Shown here in pieces: positions 17,706-27,303 of a DNA stretch of 64,000 nt (the first letter of the stretch is position 1; the number at the start of each line of letters is the position of its first letter). The stretch is taken from positions 1 to 64,000 of the forward strand of contig CAYRZU010000005.1 of the NCBI GenBank assembly GCA_964428895.1. The letters are read 5' to 3'. The notes below the pieces were generated by a model. That model saw only the letters and a list, made by a program, of their open reading frames with translations. It did no database searches and was not told the DNA's origin. The translations under genes were made by a program, and so were the position numbers. Origin of the DNA: HyVt-337 sp964428895 (lineage in GTDB: Bacteria; Planctomycetota; Phycisphaerae; SM23-33).

Positions 17706-20126
17706 ATGCATGAACAAGCGCGTGGCAAACGAATAGCCCTCCTGGGCGCCGCACTGCAGTTGATCATTGCGGTGGTCCTGCTGATTACGGCGCTGTGGAC
17801 CGGGTCGCCGGCAACGCTGTGCTGCGCGTTGTTGGTGGCCGGCGGCGTGCTGCTGTGGCTGATGACGGCCATTCTGTTCTATTGTCATCAACTCCAGCAA
17901 CGTGAACTGGCGGAGCTGGACGACCTGGCCCGACAGGAAGCGGCCGCCGGGACGATCTTCGAAGGCGACCACCTCGACGCGCATCGACAGGCTGAGGCCC
18001 GGGTGGCCTTTGTTTACCGATGGGTCACGCCGGCCTTCACCTTGCTGTGGGCGGCGTTAAACGCGGCGGTGGGGTTCTGGCTGTTGCAATGGGTCCGGGG
18101 GAATGATCCGGCCCTGGCGACCGATGCAGGCCCGGCGCTGCTGTTCGTGGTGCTGGTCGGGTTCGTGGGGTTCCTGTTTAGCGCTTACACCCTCGGCATG
18201 AGTCGTCAGCAGATCTGGCGGCCCTTGCGAGCGCCGTCGGGCTTCATGTTGCTGGGGACACTGGCGACGTTGGCGGTGGTGGTGTCGTTGGCGGCGGTGG
18301 CATGGAAGAATAGCGGCGGCGTGGACCGCGTGGTCTCGTTCATCCTGCCTCTTATTCAATGGGTGTTGGCGGCGGAGTTGCTGATTGGGTTTGTGCTGAG
18401 CCTGTATCGGCCGCGCATGCCCGGCGGCGAGGACTGGCTGCCCTACGATTCTCGCGTGTTGGCCTTTGTGGCCAACCCCCAACGGATCGGCCGAGCCATT
18501 GCCGATACCCTCAACTACCAGTTCGGGTTCGAAGTATCTCGGACGTGGTTCTCTCAGCTTCTGGCCAAGTCGCTGGCGCCGCTGTTGGTGATCGGCGCCG
18601 TGGCAATGGTGCTGATCAGCTCGATTGTAATTGTGGACCAGGGCGAGGTCGCCGTGGTGACCCACTGGGGTGAGGTCGACACTTCCGCCGAGCCGCTCGG
18701 GCCGGGCCTTCACATGAAATGGCCCTGGCCGATCGACCGGGCTCGGCACTTCGACACGCGCGTGCGGCAGTTGACGCTTGGCGTGGGTGGGCATCGTGAA
18801 CATCGGCCGGACGTGGTTCAAGGCGGCACCTTCAAAGGGCGTGAGTTCGCTCTCTGGACCGAAGAGCACGGCGAGCACGCCGAGAGGGACTTCCTGGTGG
18901 CGGTTCCGCGGCGCGGTCACTCCGGTGACGATAAGGCCGATGACAAGACCGGGGTCGCACCGTCGGCCGAAACGCACGTCGAGGCTGCTCCGGGCGATAC
19001 GGCTGCGGCGGATGAAGGCGCGGAAACCGTCGAGGGCAAAGTCCCTGCCGTCAATGTCATTCGTCTGGTCGGCGCGGTCCAGTACCGCGTCGTCGATCCC
19101 TATCGATTCGGCTACGTTTACGAAGACCCCGAGGAACTACTCAGCGAGATCGCTCATCGGGAGTTGATCGGCTACTGCTCCAGCGCCACGCTCTTGGAGG
19201 CCGGCGCCGAACCGACCGATCGGCCCGAGGCCATCATGGCCGATGGGCGTGAGGAAATGGTCCGGCGACTGGAGGATCGCATCCGCCAGGCCGTCACGGG
19301 CGGGCAGGTCGATCTGGGCGTGGAAATCGTGGCGGTGACCTTCCGCTCGGTTCATCCGGCCACGGAAGCGGCCGAGGCGTTCGAAGAAGTGCTCAGCGCC
19401 CGACTGGGCCAAGAGGTCCAGTACTACCGGGCGATGTCGCAAGCCAACCAGTACTACGTCAACATTGCCGACGATCCGGCCGTAGCGAGAAAGCTGGCGG
19501 CCGCTCTGAAACAGGCCAAGGCGCTGGCGTGGCTGGCCAACATGGAGCGGCAGGGGGCCGATGTGGCTGCCGGTGTCGCCAGGCCGCTGGATGCGTTGGA
19601 TAAGGACATCCAAGACCTGGACGAGACGCTGCGCCGGGAGAGCATTCTGGGCAAGCTCCGCGGCGGGCAGACAACCGTGGCCGTGGACGTCCGCCGGATC
19701 CTGTTGGCCCATCGCGAGCAGTTGGAACGAATCCGAGACGACGCCCAAGCCGGCCGACCGCTGGACCTGCCCGCCAAGATCGTCCGGGCCAGGCAGGAGG
19801 TGGAATCGCTCTTCGAAAGGGCCACCGGCGAACCGGCCAAAATCGTCGACAAGGCCTGGGCCGACCGCTGGAAATTGGAATTGGGCGAGCGAGGCCGAGC
19901 CAATGCGTTCGCTGCACAAGTGGCGGCGGACCAGGCGGCCCCGGACGTCTACCGACACGATCTGTACTTGGACGTCTGGGACGAGGTCCTGCCGTCGGCG
20001 CCCAAGTATGTCATTGGCGTGGACCCGAATCGGATCGAGCCCCGGCTGAATCTCGAGAAGGGACAGACCTTCTACGACCAGGTGGACTTCCGCCAGGCGA
20101 CCAAGGGTGACGAGTCGGACGAATAA
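17706..20126 (+). CDS. HflK-like SPFH protein with large multi-span N-terminal domain
   Basis: 806 residues. Roughly the first 250 hold six predicted membrane helices (9-31, 36-60, 107-128, 143-163, 180-200, 212-232), which ordinary HflK lacks. A seventh helix (about 290-315) leads into the SPFH/Band-7 domain (IVIVDQGEVAVVTHWGEV, GPGLHMKWPWPIDRARHFD). The SPFH domain is interrupted by an acidic, low-complexity insert of about 80 residues before VNVIRLVGAVQYRVVDPYRFGYVYEDPEELL is resumed. A coiled-coil-rich C-terminal part follows. SPFH proteins form membrane cages, for example HflKC around FtsH. First of three tandem SPFH genes in one run; the start is the first ATG and lacks a clear ribosome site. 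Confidence 0.8.
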   Translation: MHEQARGKRIALLGAALQLIIAVVLLITALWTGSPATLCCALLVAGGVLLWLMTAILFYCHQLQQRELAELDDLARQEAAAGTIFEGDHLDAHRQAEARVAFVYRWVTPAFTLLWAALNAAVGFWLLQWVRGNDPALATDAGPALLFVVLVGFVGFLFSAYTLGMSRQQIWRPLRAPSGFMLLGTLATLAVVVSLAAVAWKNSGGVDRVVSFILPLIQWVLAAELLIGFVLSLYRPRMPGGEDWLPYDSRVLAFVANPQRIGRAIADTLNYQFGFEVSRTWFSQLLAKSLAPLLVIGAVAMVLISSIVIVDQGEVAVVTHWGEVDTSAEPLGPGLHMKWPWPIDRARHFDTRVRQLTLGVGGHREHRPDVVQGGTFKGREFALWTEEHGEHAERDFLVAVPRRGHSGDDKADDKTGVAPSAETHVEAAPGDTAAADEGAETVEGKVPAVNVIRLVGAVQYRVVDPYRFGYVYEDPEELLSEIAHRELIGYCSSATLLEAGAEPTDRPEAIMADGREEMVRRLEDRIRQAVTGGQVDLGVEIVAVTFRSVHPATEAAEAFEEVLSARLGQEVQYYRAMSQANQYYVNIADDPAVARKLAAALKQAKALAWLANMERQGADVAAGVARPLDALDKDIQDLDETLRRESILGKLRGGQTTVAVDVRRILLAHREQLERIRDDAQAGRPLDLPAKIVRARQEVESLFERATGEPAKIVDKAWADRWKLELGERGRANAFAAQVAADQAAPDVYRHDLYLDVWDEVLPSAPKYVIGVDPNRIEPRLNLEKGQTFYDQVDFRQATKGDESDE

Positions 20127-20195
20127 GAAGCTTCATAGGGAACGAAAACGCCGTGCAAGAGTGCTCGGCGATGTGCTGAAGAAGGAAACGGTGCG

Positions 20196-21104
20196 ATGAA
20201 AACGTATCTGGGACTCATTGCTTTGGCCTTGCTGGTGGTGGTGGCGTTGCTGATCTACATGGTCACTTACACCGTTGGGTCAACCGAACTGGCGCTGGTG
20301 GCCAGGTTCGGCAAGGTCACGACCGTTCATGATGGGCGCTTGCCGGGCCAGGCGGGCCTGAAGTTCAAGTGGCCCCTGATCGACGGCCTGACCCGCTACG
20401 ACGGGCGGATTCAGCAGTTCGAGGACATCGAAAGCCAATTGACCACCAAGGACCAGCAGCAGATCTTGGTGACGATGTTCTGTCACTGGCGCATTGCCGA
20501 TCCGGTCCGCTTCTACGCGCAGATCGAATCGATCGACAAGGCCGAGGCCCGAATCCGCGAGGCGCTGGTATCCGTCAAGAGCAGCGTGTTGAGCCAATAC
20601 AACATGGATCAGCTAATCAATACCGATCCGGCCAGGATGAAGCTCGATGAGATCGAGCAAAAGGCGACCCGGGACCTCGCGGCGGTCGTGGCCGAGGCCT
20701 ACGGTGTTGACGTGGTTGACGTGGGTATCAAATCGCTGGGATTGACTAAATCCATCACCAAGCAAGTGATCGAGGTCATGAAGAAGGAGCGGGAAGCGCA
20801 GATTAACGCCTTCCGGGCGGCAGGGACGTCTCGGGCCGACAAGATTCGCAGTCGCGCCCGTACCGCCAGTGAGGCGATTCTCGATTTTGCGCGTCTCAAG
20901 GCCGAGAACATTCGCACCCAGGGCTACCGAGAATCGGCGCGCCTGTATCAGGAATACGCCGAGCATCCGGAGTTTGCGATGTTCCTGAGGTCACTGGAAT
21001 CGCTCCGGCAGGAGCTGACGCAGCAGACCGTCATCTTTCTGGACGGCTCGAAGGTGCCCGGCGTGAAATACTTCAAGGAAACGCCGGATCTGTCGGGCCA
21101 ATAG
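20196..21104 (+). CDS. HflC-like SPFH/Band-7 membrane protein
   Basis: 302 residues. A single N-terminal anchor (LGLIALALLVVVALLIYMV) precedes an SPFH domain starting VGSTELALVARFGKV and including PGLKFKWPLIDGLTRYD, and a helical region with VIEVMKKEREAQINAFRAAGTSRADKIRS, which is characteristic of HflC. In E. coli HflC pairs with HflK to cage the FtsH protease; neither ftsH nor any protease gene is present in this cluster. Length is close to E. coli HflC. AGGAAACGGTGCG precedes the start. Second of three SPFH genes, 69 nt after the first. Confidence 0.85.
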   Translation: MKTYLGLIALALLVVVALLIYMVTYTVGSTELALVARFGKVTTVHDGRLPGQAGLKFKWPLIDGLTRYDGRIQQFEDIESQLTTKDQQQILVTMFCHWRIADPVRFYAQIESIDKAEARIREALVSVKSSVLSQYNMDQLINTDPARMKLDEIEQKATRDLAAVVAEAYGVDVVDVGIKSLGLTKSITKQVIEVMKKEREAQINAFRAAGTSRADKIRSRARTASEAILDFARLKAENIRTQGYRESARLYQEYAEHPEFAMFLRSLESLRQELTQQTVIFLDGSKVPGVKYFKETPDLSGQ

Positions 21105-21145
21105 ACGCCCCAGCCGATTCGAATGAATCAAGTGGAGTTGAGAGC

Positions 21146-22456
21146 ATGGCAAGTGATGTTCATAACGATTGGGTGACGGTAAGGAGGCAGGATCGTCCGC
21201 CTCTGCATCGTCCGCCGGAGGATCCGGCCGCGGAAAGCCTCTCCTCGGCCCTTCGCGTCAGTTTCCGGCTGTTGAGGGCGATCATGCTCGTCATCGTGGT
21301 CGCGTTCTTCCTGACCGGCGTGCGAAGTGTCAAAGAAGGCCAAGCCGCCATTGTCTATCGATTTGGAGAGATCGTCGGCACGAAGAGCAAAGGCTTGTGC
21401 GTGTCCTGGCCCTTCCCGATCGGGCGGATCGAACTGGTGGACCTCAGTGAGCGGAAGCTGCGGGTGGACGACTTCTGGCTGGCCGAATACCCTGACGAGC
21501 TTGCCAAGCCGATGTCGGAGTGGCGGATCCGGTCGCAGGGCCTTCGCCCGGAATGGGACGGCGCCCTGTTCACGGGCGACGGCAATCTGGTCCACGTCCG
21601 GCTGACCTGCAACTATCAGATTCAGGCGGATCCCGCGCTGGGGATCGAGGACGACCCGCTGGTCTGGTACAAGACCAACGTGGATGATTCCGTTGTTGAC
21701 GGCCGATCGCAAACCAACGAACTGCTGCGGTCGATCATCTGCCACGAGGCGATCCGCTTGGCCGGCGGGCAAACGGCCGAACGACTTCGGCTGGCCCAGG
21801 ACGAGTTTCGCCGCGAACTCGCCGAGGCCGTCCAGGCCGAGCTCAAGGCCATGCGGACGGGCATCGCGGTCAATACCATTACCATGCGGTTCGAGTGGCC
21901 CTTACGGGTGCGTCAGGATTATGAGGCGGCGACCGCGGCCCGACAAGAAGCCGAGAAGAAGATCAACGAAGCGCTCGCCGATGCCGAAGAGATGCTGATT
22001 CGCGCCGCCGGGCCCAACTACCGGGAATTGGTGGGGGAGGCCGACGACACCTACGGGGGCCTGATCGGTCAATATGCCCTGGCGGTTGAACAGGGCCGAC
22101 GGGAGGACGCCGAACAGCTTCTCGTGAAAATCAACACTCTCTTGGACGGCTCGGACATCACCGGGCGAGTCGGGCCCATCATCGCCGAGGCTGAAGCTGA
22201 GAAGAACGCCATGATCGACATGCTGGCAGGCCGTGTGAATCGCTACCAGCAGTTGTTGCCGGAGTTCCTGCGTCAGCCCGATTTCATCGTTCAACGCCTT
22301 TGGGCTGAGACCCGGGACGAGATCCTCTCTCGGCCGTCCGTTGAGAAGTTCTACCTGCCGCCGGGGGAGGGGAAGGTGGTGGTGAAGATCGACCGTGATC
22401 CGTCAGCCGCTCGCCGACTTCAGCAGGCCAGGAAACGAGGCGAGGAACACGAATAG
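21146..22456 (+). CDS. HflK-like SPFH/Band-7 membrane protein
   Basis: 436 residues. A cytoplasmic N-terminal stretch of ~45 residues is followed by one membrane helix (LRAIMLVIVVAFFLTGV) and an SPFH domain: SVKEGQAAIVYRFGEIVG, GLCVSWPFPIGRIELVD, then a helical stalk. RQDYEAATAARQEAEKKINEALADAEEML is the conserved HflK-type coiled coil. It carries an unusual acidic polar insert (DDFWLAEYPDELAKP). The short gap from the HflC-like gene suggests the pair forms a hetero-oligomeric ring as in HflKC. The start is ATG with GGAGTTGAGAGC upstream (GAG 4-5 nt away). Confidence 0.85.
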   Translation: MASDVHNDWVTVRRQDRPPLHRPPEDPAAESLSSALRVSFRLLRAIMLVIVVAFFLTGVRSVKEGQAAIVYRFGEIVGTKSKGLCVSWPFPIGRIELVDLSERKLRVDDFWLAEYPDELAKPMSEWRIRSQGLRPEWDGALFTGDGNLVHVRLTCNYQIQADPALGIEDDPLVWYKTNVDDSVVDGRSQTNELLRSIICHEAIRLAGGQTAERLRLAQDEFRRELAEAVQAELKAMRTGIAVNTITMRFEWPLRVRQDYEAATAARQEAEKKINEALADAEEMLIRAAGPNYRELVGEADDTYGGLIGQYALAVEQGRREDAEQLLVKINTLLDGSDITGRVGPIIAEAEAEKNAMIDMLAGRVNRYQQLLPEFLRQPDFIVQRLWAETRDEILSRPSVEKFYLPPGEGKVVVKIDRDPSAARRLQQARKRGEEHE

Positions 22457-22472
22457 ACCACGGGTGTCGTGA

Positions 22473-23681
22473 ATGACTATGGTTGAGAACGTTGACAACG
22501 TGATCGCCGCCGTTGGCCTGACGAAGGTGTTTCGGGACTTCTGGCTCCGCGAGAAGGTTACCGCCGTTTCTGATCTGGACATGCAGATCGCACGGGGCGA
22601 AATCTTCGGTCTCCTCGGCCCGAATGGCTCGGGCAAGACCACGACGCTGAATATGCTGTTGGGACTGCTCTTTCCGACACGTGGGCGGGTGGCGGTCTTC
22701 GGGAGGCCGCCGACCGACGTTCGCACCAAGGCGCGGGTGGGGTTCCTGCCTGAAGAAACCTACCTCTACCCGTTCCTGGATGCCCGGGAAACGCTGGACT
22801 ACTACGGCCGACTGTTCCACCAGCCGCGGCGGCAGCGCCAACGCCGCATCGACATGCTGTTGGAGATGGTGGGCTTGGCCGGCGTGGCCTATCGTCGCAT
22901 CAACGAATACTCCAAGGGCATGCAGCGTCGGATCGGTCTGGCCCAGGCCCTGATCAACGATCCCGACCTGCTGATCCTCGACGAACCCACTAGCGGCATG
23001 GACCCGATCGGCACGCGGGAGGTCAAGGACCTCATCAGCGTCCTGGCCGAGCGCGGCAAGACGGTTCTGCTATCGAGCCACCTGCTGGCTGATGTGGAAG
23101 ACGTGTGCAGCCGCGTGTGCGTGCTCTATGGTGGGCGGCAGCGATCGGTGGGCTTGGTAGATGACCTGCTGGCCAAGCACGCTTACACCCAGTTTACGAC
23201 CGAGCGACTGGACGAGTCGACGCTGGCCAAGATCAAAGCGGTCCTGTCCGACGCCGCCTGCGAACTTGTCGACGTCACGGCGCCCCGAGAGAAGCTGGAG
23301 GACCTGTTCCTCCGTATTGTTGAAGAGGCCCAGGCCAAGCGCGTGGCCACGGGCGGGGCCCTGGCCGGCGGCGAGGTGGCCGCGTTCCTCAAGACGGGCG
23401 ACGACGGCGAGCAAGGTCGCGCCGTTATCGAAGGCCTGGTTTCCGCCGGGGAATTGGAGGAAGAACCGGGCGAGTCCGTGCCGGCTCCGGTTGCGCCACC
23501 CCCCGAGGCCGACCGAGGGGTCCTGGACGACCTGGTCTCGGCCGCCCGCGAAAAATCGCCCCCCCCCGAGTCGTCAGACAGCGAGGCGCTTGCCGCCCCC
23601 GCGCCCTCGCCGCCGCAGTCTGATGTGGACCGTGGGGTCATTGACGATCTGACCGGGTCGTCGGAGGATGATCGGTCATGA
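22473..23681 (+). CDS. ABC transporter ATP-binding protein with repeat-bearing C-terminal tail
   Basis: 402 residues. The ATPase domain (about 1-240) is complete: Walker A GPNGSGKTTT, signature YSKGMQRRIGLAQAL, Walker B LLILDEPTSGMD and the switch His in LLSSHLLADVED. It is of the NatA/CcmA drug-and-lipid export group. The final ~100 residues form an acidic, Pro/Ala-rich tail in which a short motif occurs three times: RAVIEGLV (about 315), RGVLDDLV (about 347) and RGVIDDLT (about 386). The tail is not part of the usual fold and may bind a partner. The stop overlaps the permease start by 4 nt (ATGA), so the two are one transporter; it lies 16 nt behind the third SPFH gene. Confidence 0.9.
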   Translation: MTMVENVDNVIAAVGLTKVFRDFWLREKVTAVSDLDMQIARGEIFGLLGPNGSGKTTTLNMLLGLLFPTRGRVAVFGRPPTDVRTKARVGFLPEETYLYPFLDARETLDYYGRLFHQPRRQRQRRIDMLLEMVGLAGVAYRRINEYSKGMQRRIGLAQALINDPDLLILDEPTSGMDPIGTREVKDLISVLAERGKTVLLSSHLLADVEDVCSRVCVLYGGRQRSVGLVDDLLAKHAYTQFTTERLDESTLAKIKAVLSDAACELVDVTAPREKLEDLFLRIVEEAQAKRVATGGALAGGEVAAFLKTGDDGEQGRAVIEGLVSAGELEEEPGESVPAPVAPPPEADRGVLDDLVSAAREKSPPPESSDSEALAAPAPSPPQSDVDRGVIDDLTGSSEDDRS

Positions 23682-25354
23682 CGCCGTTGTCATCGGCCAG
23701 GATGGCGAATCTGTCCGGCGGGACGTTGTCCATCGCGCGGCACACGATCCAGCAGTGCCTACGAATGAAGGTGGTAGGCATGTTCCTGGTGGTGGTGGGG
23801 TTGGGCCTCGGCGTGATGCCGTTCGCCATGACCGGGGACTGCACGTTGGCGGGCCGATTGCGGAGCTTCCTGACGCATGGGTCAAGTCTGCTGGCGATCG
23901 CCCTAAGTATCCTGACGATCTTCCTGTCGATCTGGGTTGTTACCGAAGATGTTCGAAGCCGTCAGGTCTTCTCGGTGGCGGTCAAGCCGGTCAGCCGATG
24001 GCAGTACATCCTGGGCCGATGGCTGGGCATCTGCCTGCTGAATGTCGGCTTATTGCTGATCGGGGCCCTGATGATGCTGGGGCTGGCCCAATACTTGCGG
24101 ACCGGGGCGATCCAAGAGCCCAAGAGCCAGATGGACCGCCAGGTGGTGGAGACGCAGGTCTTCACCGCCCGGCGCCGGATCTCTCCCGAGCCGGAAGACA
24201 TCGCCGGACGCGTTGATGCCCGCATTCAAGAGATGAAGGCGAATCAGACCTTCGCCGATGCCCTGGAGGGGTTCCGTATTCAGGTTGGCGGCGATACCGA
24301 GCGGGCCCTGGAGATCCTGGCCCAGGACGTTGAGAAGGACATCACCAGCAAACTGTATTCGATTGCGCCGGGTCAGTCCAAGCGGTGGCAATTTCGAGAG
24401 CTGGACCTTCAAGGCGTCGGCGCGCGCGGAACGGGTACGGTCGTCTCGGTCGATGAGCAGACCAATCGCCTTTGGGTAGACGTGCCCGCCAGTGTGTTGG
24501 CGCGGTTGGTGTTCGCCGGGCCCGTGCTTCTTGGCAACGTAGAAGGCCGAGCGCGACGGCTCGATGGGGCCAAGGTCCAGATCCAGTTGGGCCTGGAAGA
24601 CATGCGAAGCCCTCGGATGGCCTCCCTCTCTCCGGGCGATGAGATCGACGTGGCGGTCGATCCGATGATCCAGTTGACCTATATGGCAGACATGGCGCGG
24701 CAGTCGGGCGATCGGCGGTTCAGCGGCCACTGGCAGGTCCGGAGCCCCGCCGGCGGCGACCAATTCGTTGATGTTCGCAGTGATCTGAACCGGCAACCCG
24801 TTACCCTAACCATTTCGGCGCGGGTCGTGGACGATCAGGGCCGGACGGATGTGACGTTCAAGAATCTCCCTCATCTGAGGACGGGCGAGGTCTCCACGGT
24901 GACGATTCTGCCCGAGGACGTGGCGGTGTTGTTTCGGGCCGGCACGTTCGGGGGAAACTTCCTTCGCGGCATGCTCCTGCTGATGTTGCAGTTGATGTAC
25001 CTGGCGGCCGTCGGCGTGTTCGCCGGGAGCTTCCTGATCTTCCCGGTGGCGTGTTTGTTTGCGTTCTCGCTCTTGCCGTTCAGCTTGGCCGGGAGCTTTC
25101 TCCGTGATGCGGTGGACCCTCAATTCCTGCCACAGGCGTTGGTGGGTAGCTATTGGATCGTCCAAGCCATGGGCATCTTGCTTCCGGACTTCGAGAGCAC
25201 GGCCCCGGGGGAATGGTTCGTCAAGGGCATGATGATTCCATGGCGCTTTGTCGGCAAGGTGGCTTTGCTGACGCTGGTGATTCGCACCACTCTCTTGTTG
25301 CTGTTCGGGTGTGTGATCTTTTCTCGACGTGAACTGGCCCGGGTACAGGTGTGA
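23678..25354 (+). CDS. ABC-2-type transporter permease with large extracytoplasmic domain
   Basis: 558 residues. Three membrane segments near the N-terminus, around residues 30-50, 65-90 and 115-140 (CRVFLVVVGLG-like, ILTIFLSIWVVTEDVRSRQVFSVAVKPVSRWQYILGRWLG, LLNVGLLLIGALMML), flank a large soluble domain (about 150-410) and four to five further helices near the C-terminus (MLLLMLQLMYLAAVGVFAG, FPVACLFAFSLLPFSL). The QVFSVAVKPVSR motif links it to the minus-strand permease at 16209. Overlap of 4 nt with the ATPase gene. A large extracytoplasmic domain between helices is typical of exporters that act on envelope components; the substrate is unknown. Confidence 0.85.
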   Translation: MTPLSSARMANLSGGTLSIARHTIQQCLRMKVVGMFLVVVGLGLGVMPFAMTGDCTLAGRLRSFLTHGSSLLAIALSILTIFLSIWVVTEDVRSRQVFSVAVKPVSRWQYILGRWLGICLLNVGLLLIGALMMLGLAQYLRTGAIQEPKSQMDRQVVETQVFTARRRISPEPEDIAGRVDARIQEMKANQTFADALEGFRIQVGGDTERALEILAQDVEKDITSKLYSIAPGQSKRWQFRELDLQGVGARGTGTVVSVDEQTNRLWVDVPASVLARLVFAGPVLLGNVEGRARRLDGAKVQIQLGLEDMRSPRMASLSPGDEIDVAVDPMIQLTYMADMARQSGDRRFSGHWQVRSPAGGDQFVDVRSDLNRQPVTLTISARVVDDQGRTDVTFKNLPHLRTGEVSTVTILPEDVAVLFRAGTFGGNFLRGMLLLMLQLMYLAAVGVFAGSFLIFPVACLFAFSLLPFSLAGSFLRDAVDPQFLPQALVGSYWIVQAMGILLPDFESTAPGEWFVKGMMIPWRFVGKVALLTLVIRTTLLLLFGCVIFSRRELARVQV

Positions 25355-25373
25355 CCGGCGAGGCACAGTGGAT

Positions 25374-27299
25374 ATGACACGAATTCGCGTCAGGCAGATC
25401 GGGTGGACGTTATTGGCCTTGGCCTGCGCGGTCGCGGCAGGGGCTTTCCGGGCGCCGATGTCCGAACAAGCTGGCGAGCATGAGCTCTACATTGAGTCGA
25501 CCAATATGGCCGACGTGGCCTTGATGCAGATTCTGCCCGGGGGGTTGCGGGCCTTGGCCTTCAACTATGTGTGGCTGCAATCCCAGGAGAAGCACCAGGC
25601 CGGCCGACACTACGACGCGCGACAGTTGGCGGAATTGGCGTGTAAGCTCATGCCTAGCTTCCCGGGCGTCTGGTCCTTCCACTCCTGGAACATGGCGTGG
25701 AACATCTCCGTGACCACACACACGCGGGAAGAGCGGTGGCATTGGGTCGACCAGGGCCTGCGGCTGCTTCGGGATGAGGCCATTCCTCGGAATCGCAAGG
25801 CGATCCTGCTCTACAAGGAATTGGGGTGGATCTTCTTCTTCAAGATGGGCCGTTCGCTGGACGAGTACCACGAATACTACAAGCAGCAGTGGGCGTCTCA
25901 GATGCAGCACCTGTTGGGCTCGCCCGGTTTCGGCGACACCGCGGAGGTCATTGACGCGTTCCGGCCCATCGCTCTGGCGCCCCTGGACAAGACACTGTCG
26001 CGGCAGGGGCAGTGGACGGTTCAGCCGGATCAGCGAGATAGGCTCCTGGCTGATGCTGCAGTGAAGGCCTACGCCGACCAGCTCGACGCTTTCGGGATTG
26101 GAATCAACCGAAGCTTTCTGGCCGCCTACAACCGCTTCAGCCAAGATGAACCGGTGGCGTCGGTGCGGACCGTGCCGGCGGATCTGGAGGCGTTTCGTGA
26201 CCAGGAGCTATCGGCTCTAATCAACAGCGATGAGCACGCTGAGGCCCGGAGCAAGATCCTGGCGTTCCTTCGGGCGCAGATCCTCTGGAACGAATACAAG
26301 ATGGACCCGGCCCGGATGTTGCAGTTGATGGTCGACTACGAATGCCCCTTTGATTGGCGGATGGTCTTCCCTCACGGGCTGTATTGGGTCCGGCAGGGCT
26401 TCGACATCGCTCAGCCGGACGTGGCCGAGGATACCACCACGCTCAACACGCAACGAATCGCCATGTTCTGCATGCGGACGCTGATTCGCGAGGGGCGGCT
26501 GATCTATCAGGAGGACCCGCGTGACCCCGAGGCGCCTGCGCTGACGAATCTGTCAGACATGCGGTACGTCTGGCCCGCCCACGACGAGTACGTACGCGCC
26601 ATCGACCAAATCGTGGCGGACACCGCCGACCTGGGGGACGACGCCCAATCCATCCGGGATAACGTCTATCGGGAAGGACACATCGCCTTCTTGAAGGACG
26701 TCATTCCGATGCTTTACGCCGCCGACCGACGCGCCGAGGCGGCGGAGCTGTATCGGTATGTCAAAGACACCTACAACCCCATCGCGCCGGAATGGCACAC
26801 CGACGTGAACGCCTTCGTCATTCAGTGGCTCAATCAAGAAGGGAGGCTCTTGCCGGAAGTGGCTTCCAGCCAGGTCAATGCGGCCCTGACGGCGGCGTTG
26901 GTCTCTTTGGCCAGAGGCGACAATGCGCGCTTCCGCGAGAGCTACAACTACGCCTACAACAAGGTCTATCGCGTCTATCAAGAGCGCGCCAACGAGGACA
27001 AGAGGTTCATTCCGTTCGAGATGTTCGTGGCGTTTCTGACCCGGGGCATTCTGGTTCGCCCCCCGGCCTTTGGCGTGGAACTGACGCTGGAAGAGCGGTC
27101 CACGCTCTATGAAGCCATTGTCGGCCATCTGCCCGCCAATATCGTGGTGGAGATGTACGAGACGATCGCCCCGCACCTGGCCCGGCAGTGCGCCGAAGCA
27201 GGAGTCGATGTCGATCGCTATTTCCCCCCGCCTCCGGGTCTCACGCAGTCCGGTAACGGTGCCAACGACGAGGCGGCTGGCGACCAACCGCGACGGTAG
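25374..27299 (+). CDS. Large helical envelope protein of unknown function, TPR-like
   Basis: 641 residues. A basic N-terminus then one hydrophobic helix (WTLLALACAVAAGAFRA) suggests a signal anchor. The rest is helix after helix, rich in Trp/Tyr and Arg, with TPR-like segments (ALAFNYVWLQSQEKHQAG, RQLAELACKLMPSFPGVWSFHSWNMAWN, AILLYKELGWIFFFKMG). I recall similar hypothetical proteins next to ABC permeases in other planctomycetes, but no function is known to me. ATG at 25374 (or GTG at 25368) follows AGG, 20 nt after the permease stop, so it ends the SPFH/ABC operon and probably acts with the transporter. It converges on uvrC with 4 nt between the stops. Confidence 0.7.
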   Translation: MTRIRVRQIGWTLLALACAVAAGAFRAPMSEQAGEHELYIESTNMADVALMQILPGGLRALAFNYVWLQSQEKHQAGRHYDARQLAELACKLMPSFPGVWSFHSWNMAWNISVTTHTREERWHWVDQGLRLLRDEAIPRNRKAILLYKELGWIFFFKMGRSLDEYHEYYKQQWASQMQHLLGSPGFGDTAEVIDAFRPIALAPLDKTLSRQGQWTVQPDQRDRLLADAAVKAYADQLDAFGIGINRSFLAAYNRFSQDEPVASVRTVPADLEAFRDQELSALINSDEHAEARSKILAFLRAQILWNEYKMDPARMLQLMVDYECPFDWRMVFPHGLYWVRQGFDIAQPDVAEDTTTLNTQRIAMFCMRTLIREGRLIYQEDPRDPEAPALTNLSDMRYVWPAHDEYVRAIDQIVADTADLGDDAQSIRDNVYREGHIAFLKDVIPMLYAADRRAEAAELYRYVKDTYNPIAPEWHTDVNAFVIQWLNQEGRLLPEVASSQVNAALTAALVSLARGDNARFRESYNYAYNKVYRVYQERANEDKRFIPFEMFVAFLTRGILVRPPAFGVELTLEERSTLYEAIVGHLPANIVVEMYETIAPHLARQCAEAGVDVDRYFPPPPGLTQSGNGANDEAAGDQPRR

Positions 27300-27303
27300 A
27301 GGC

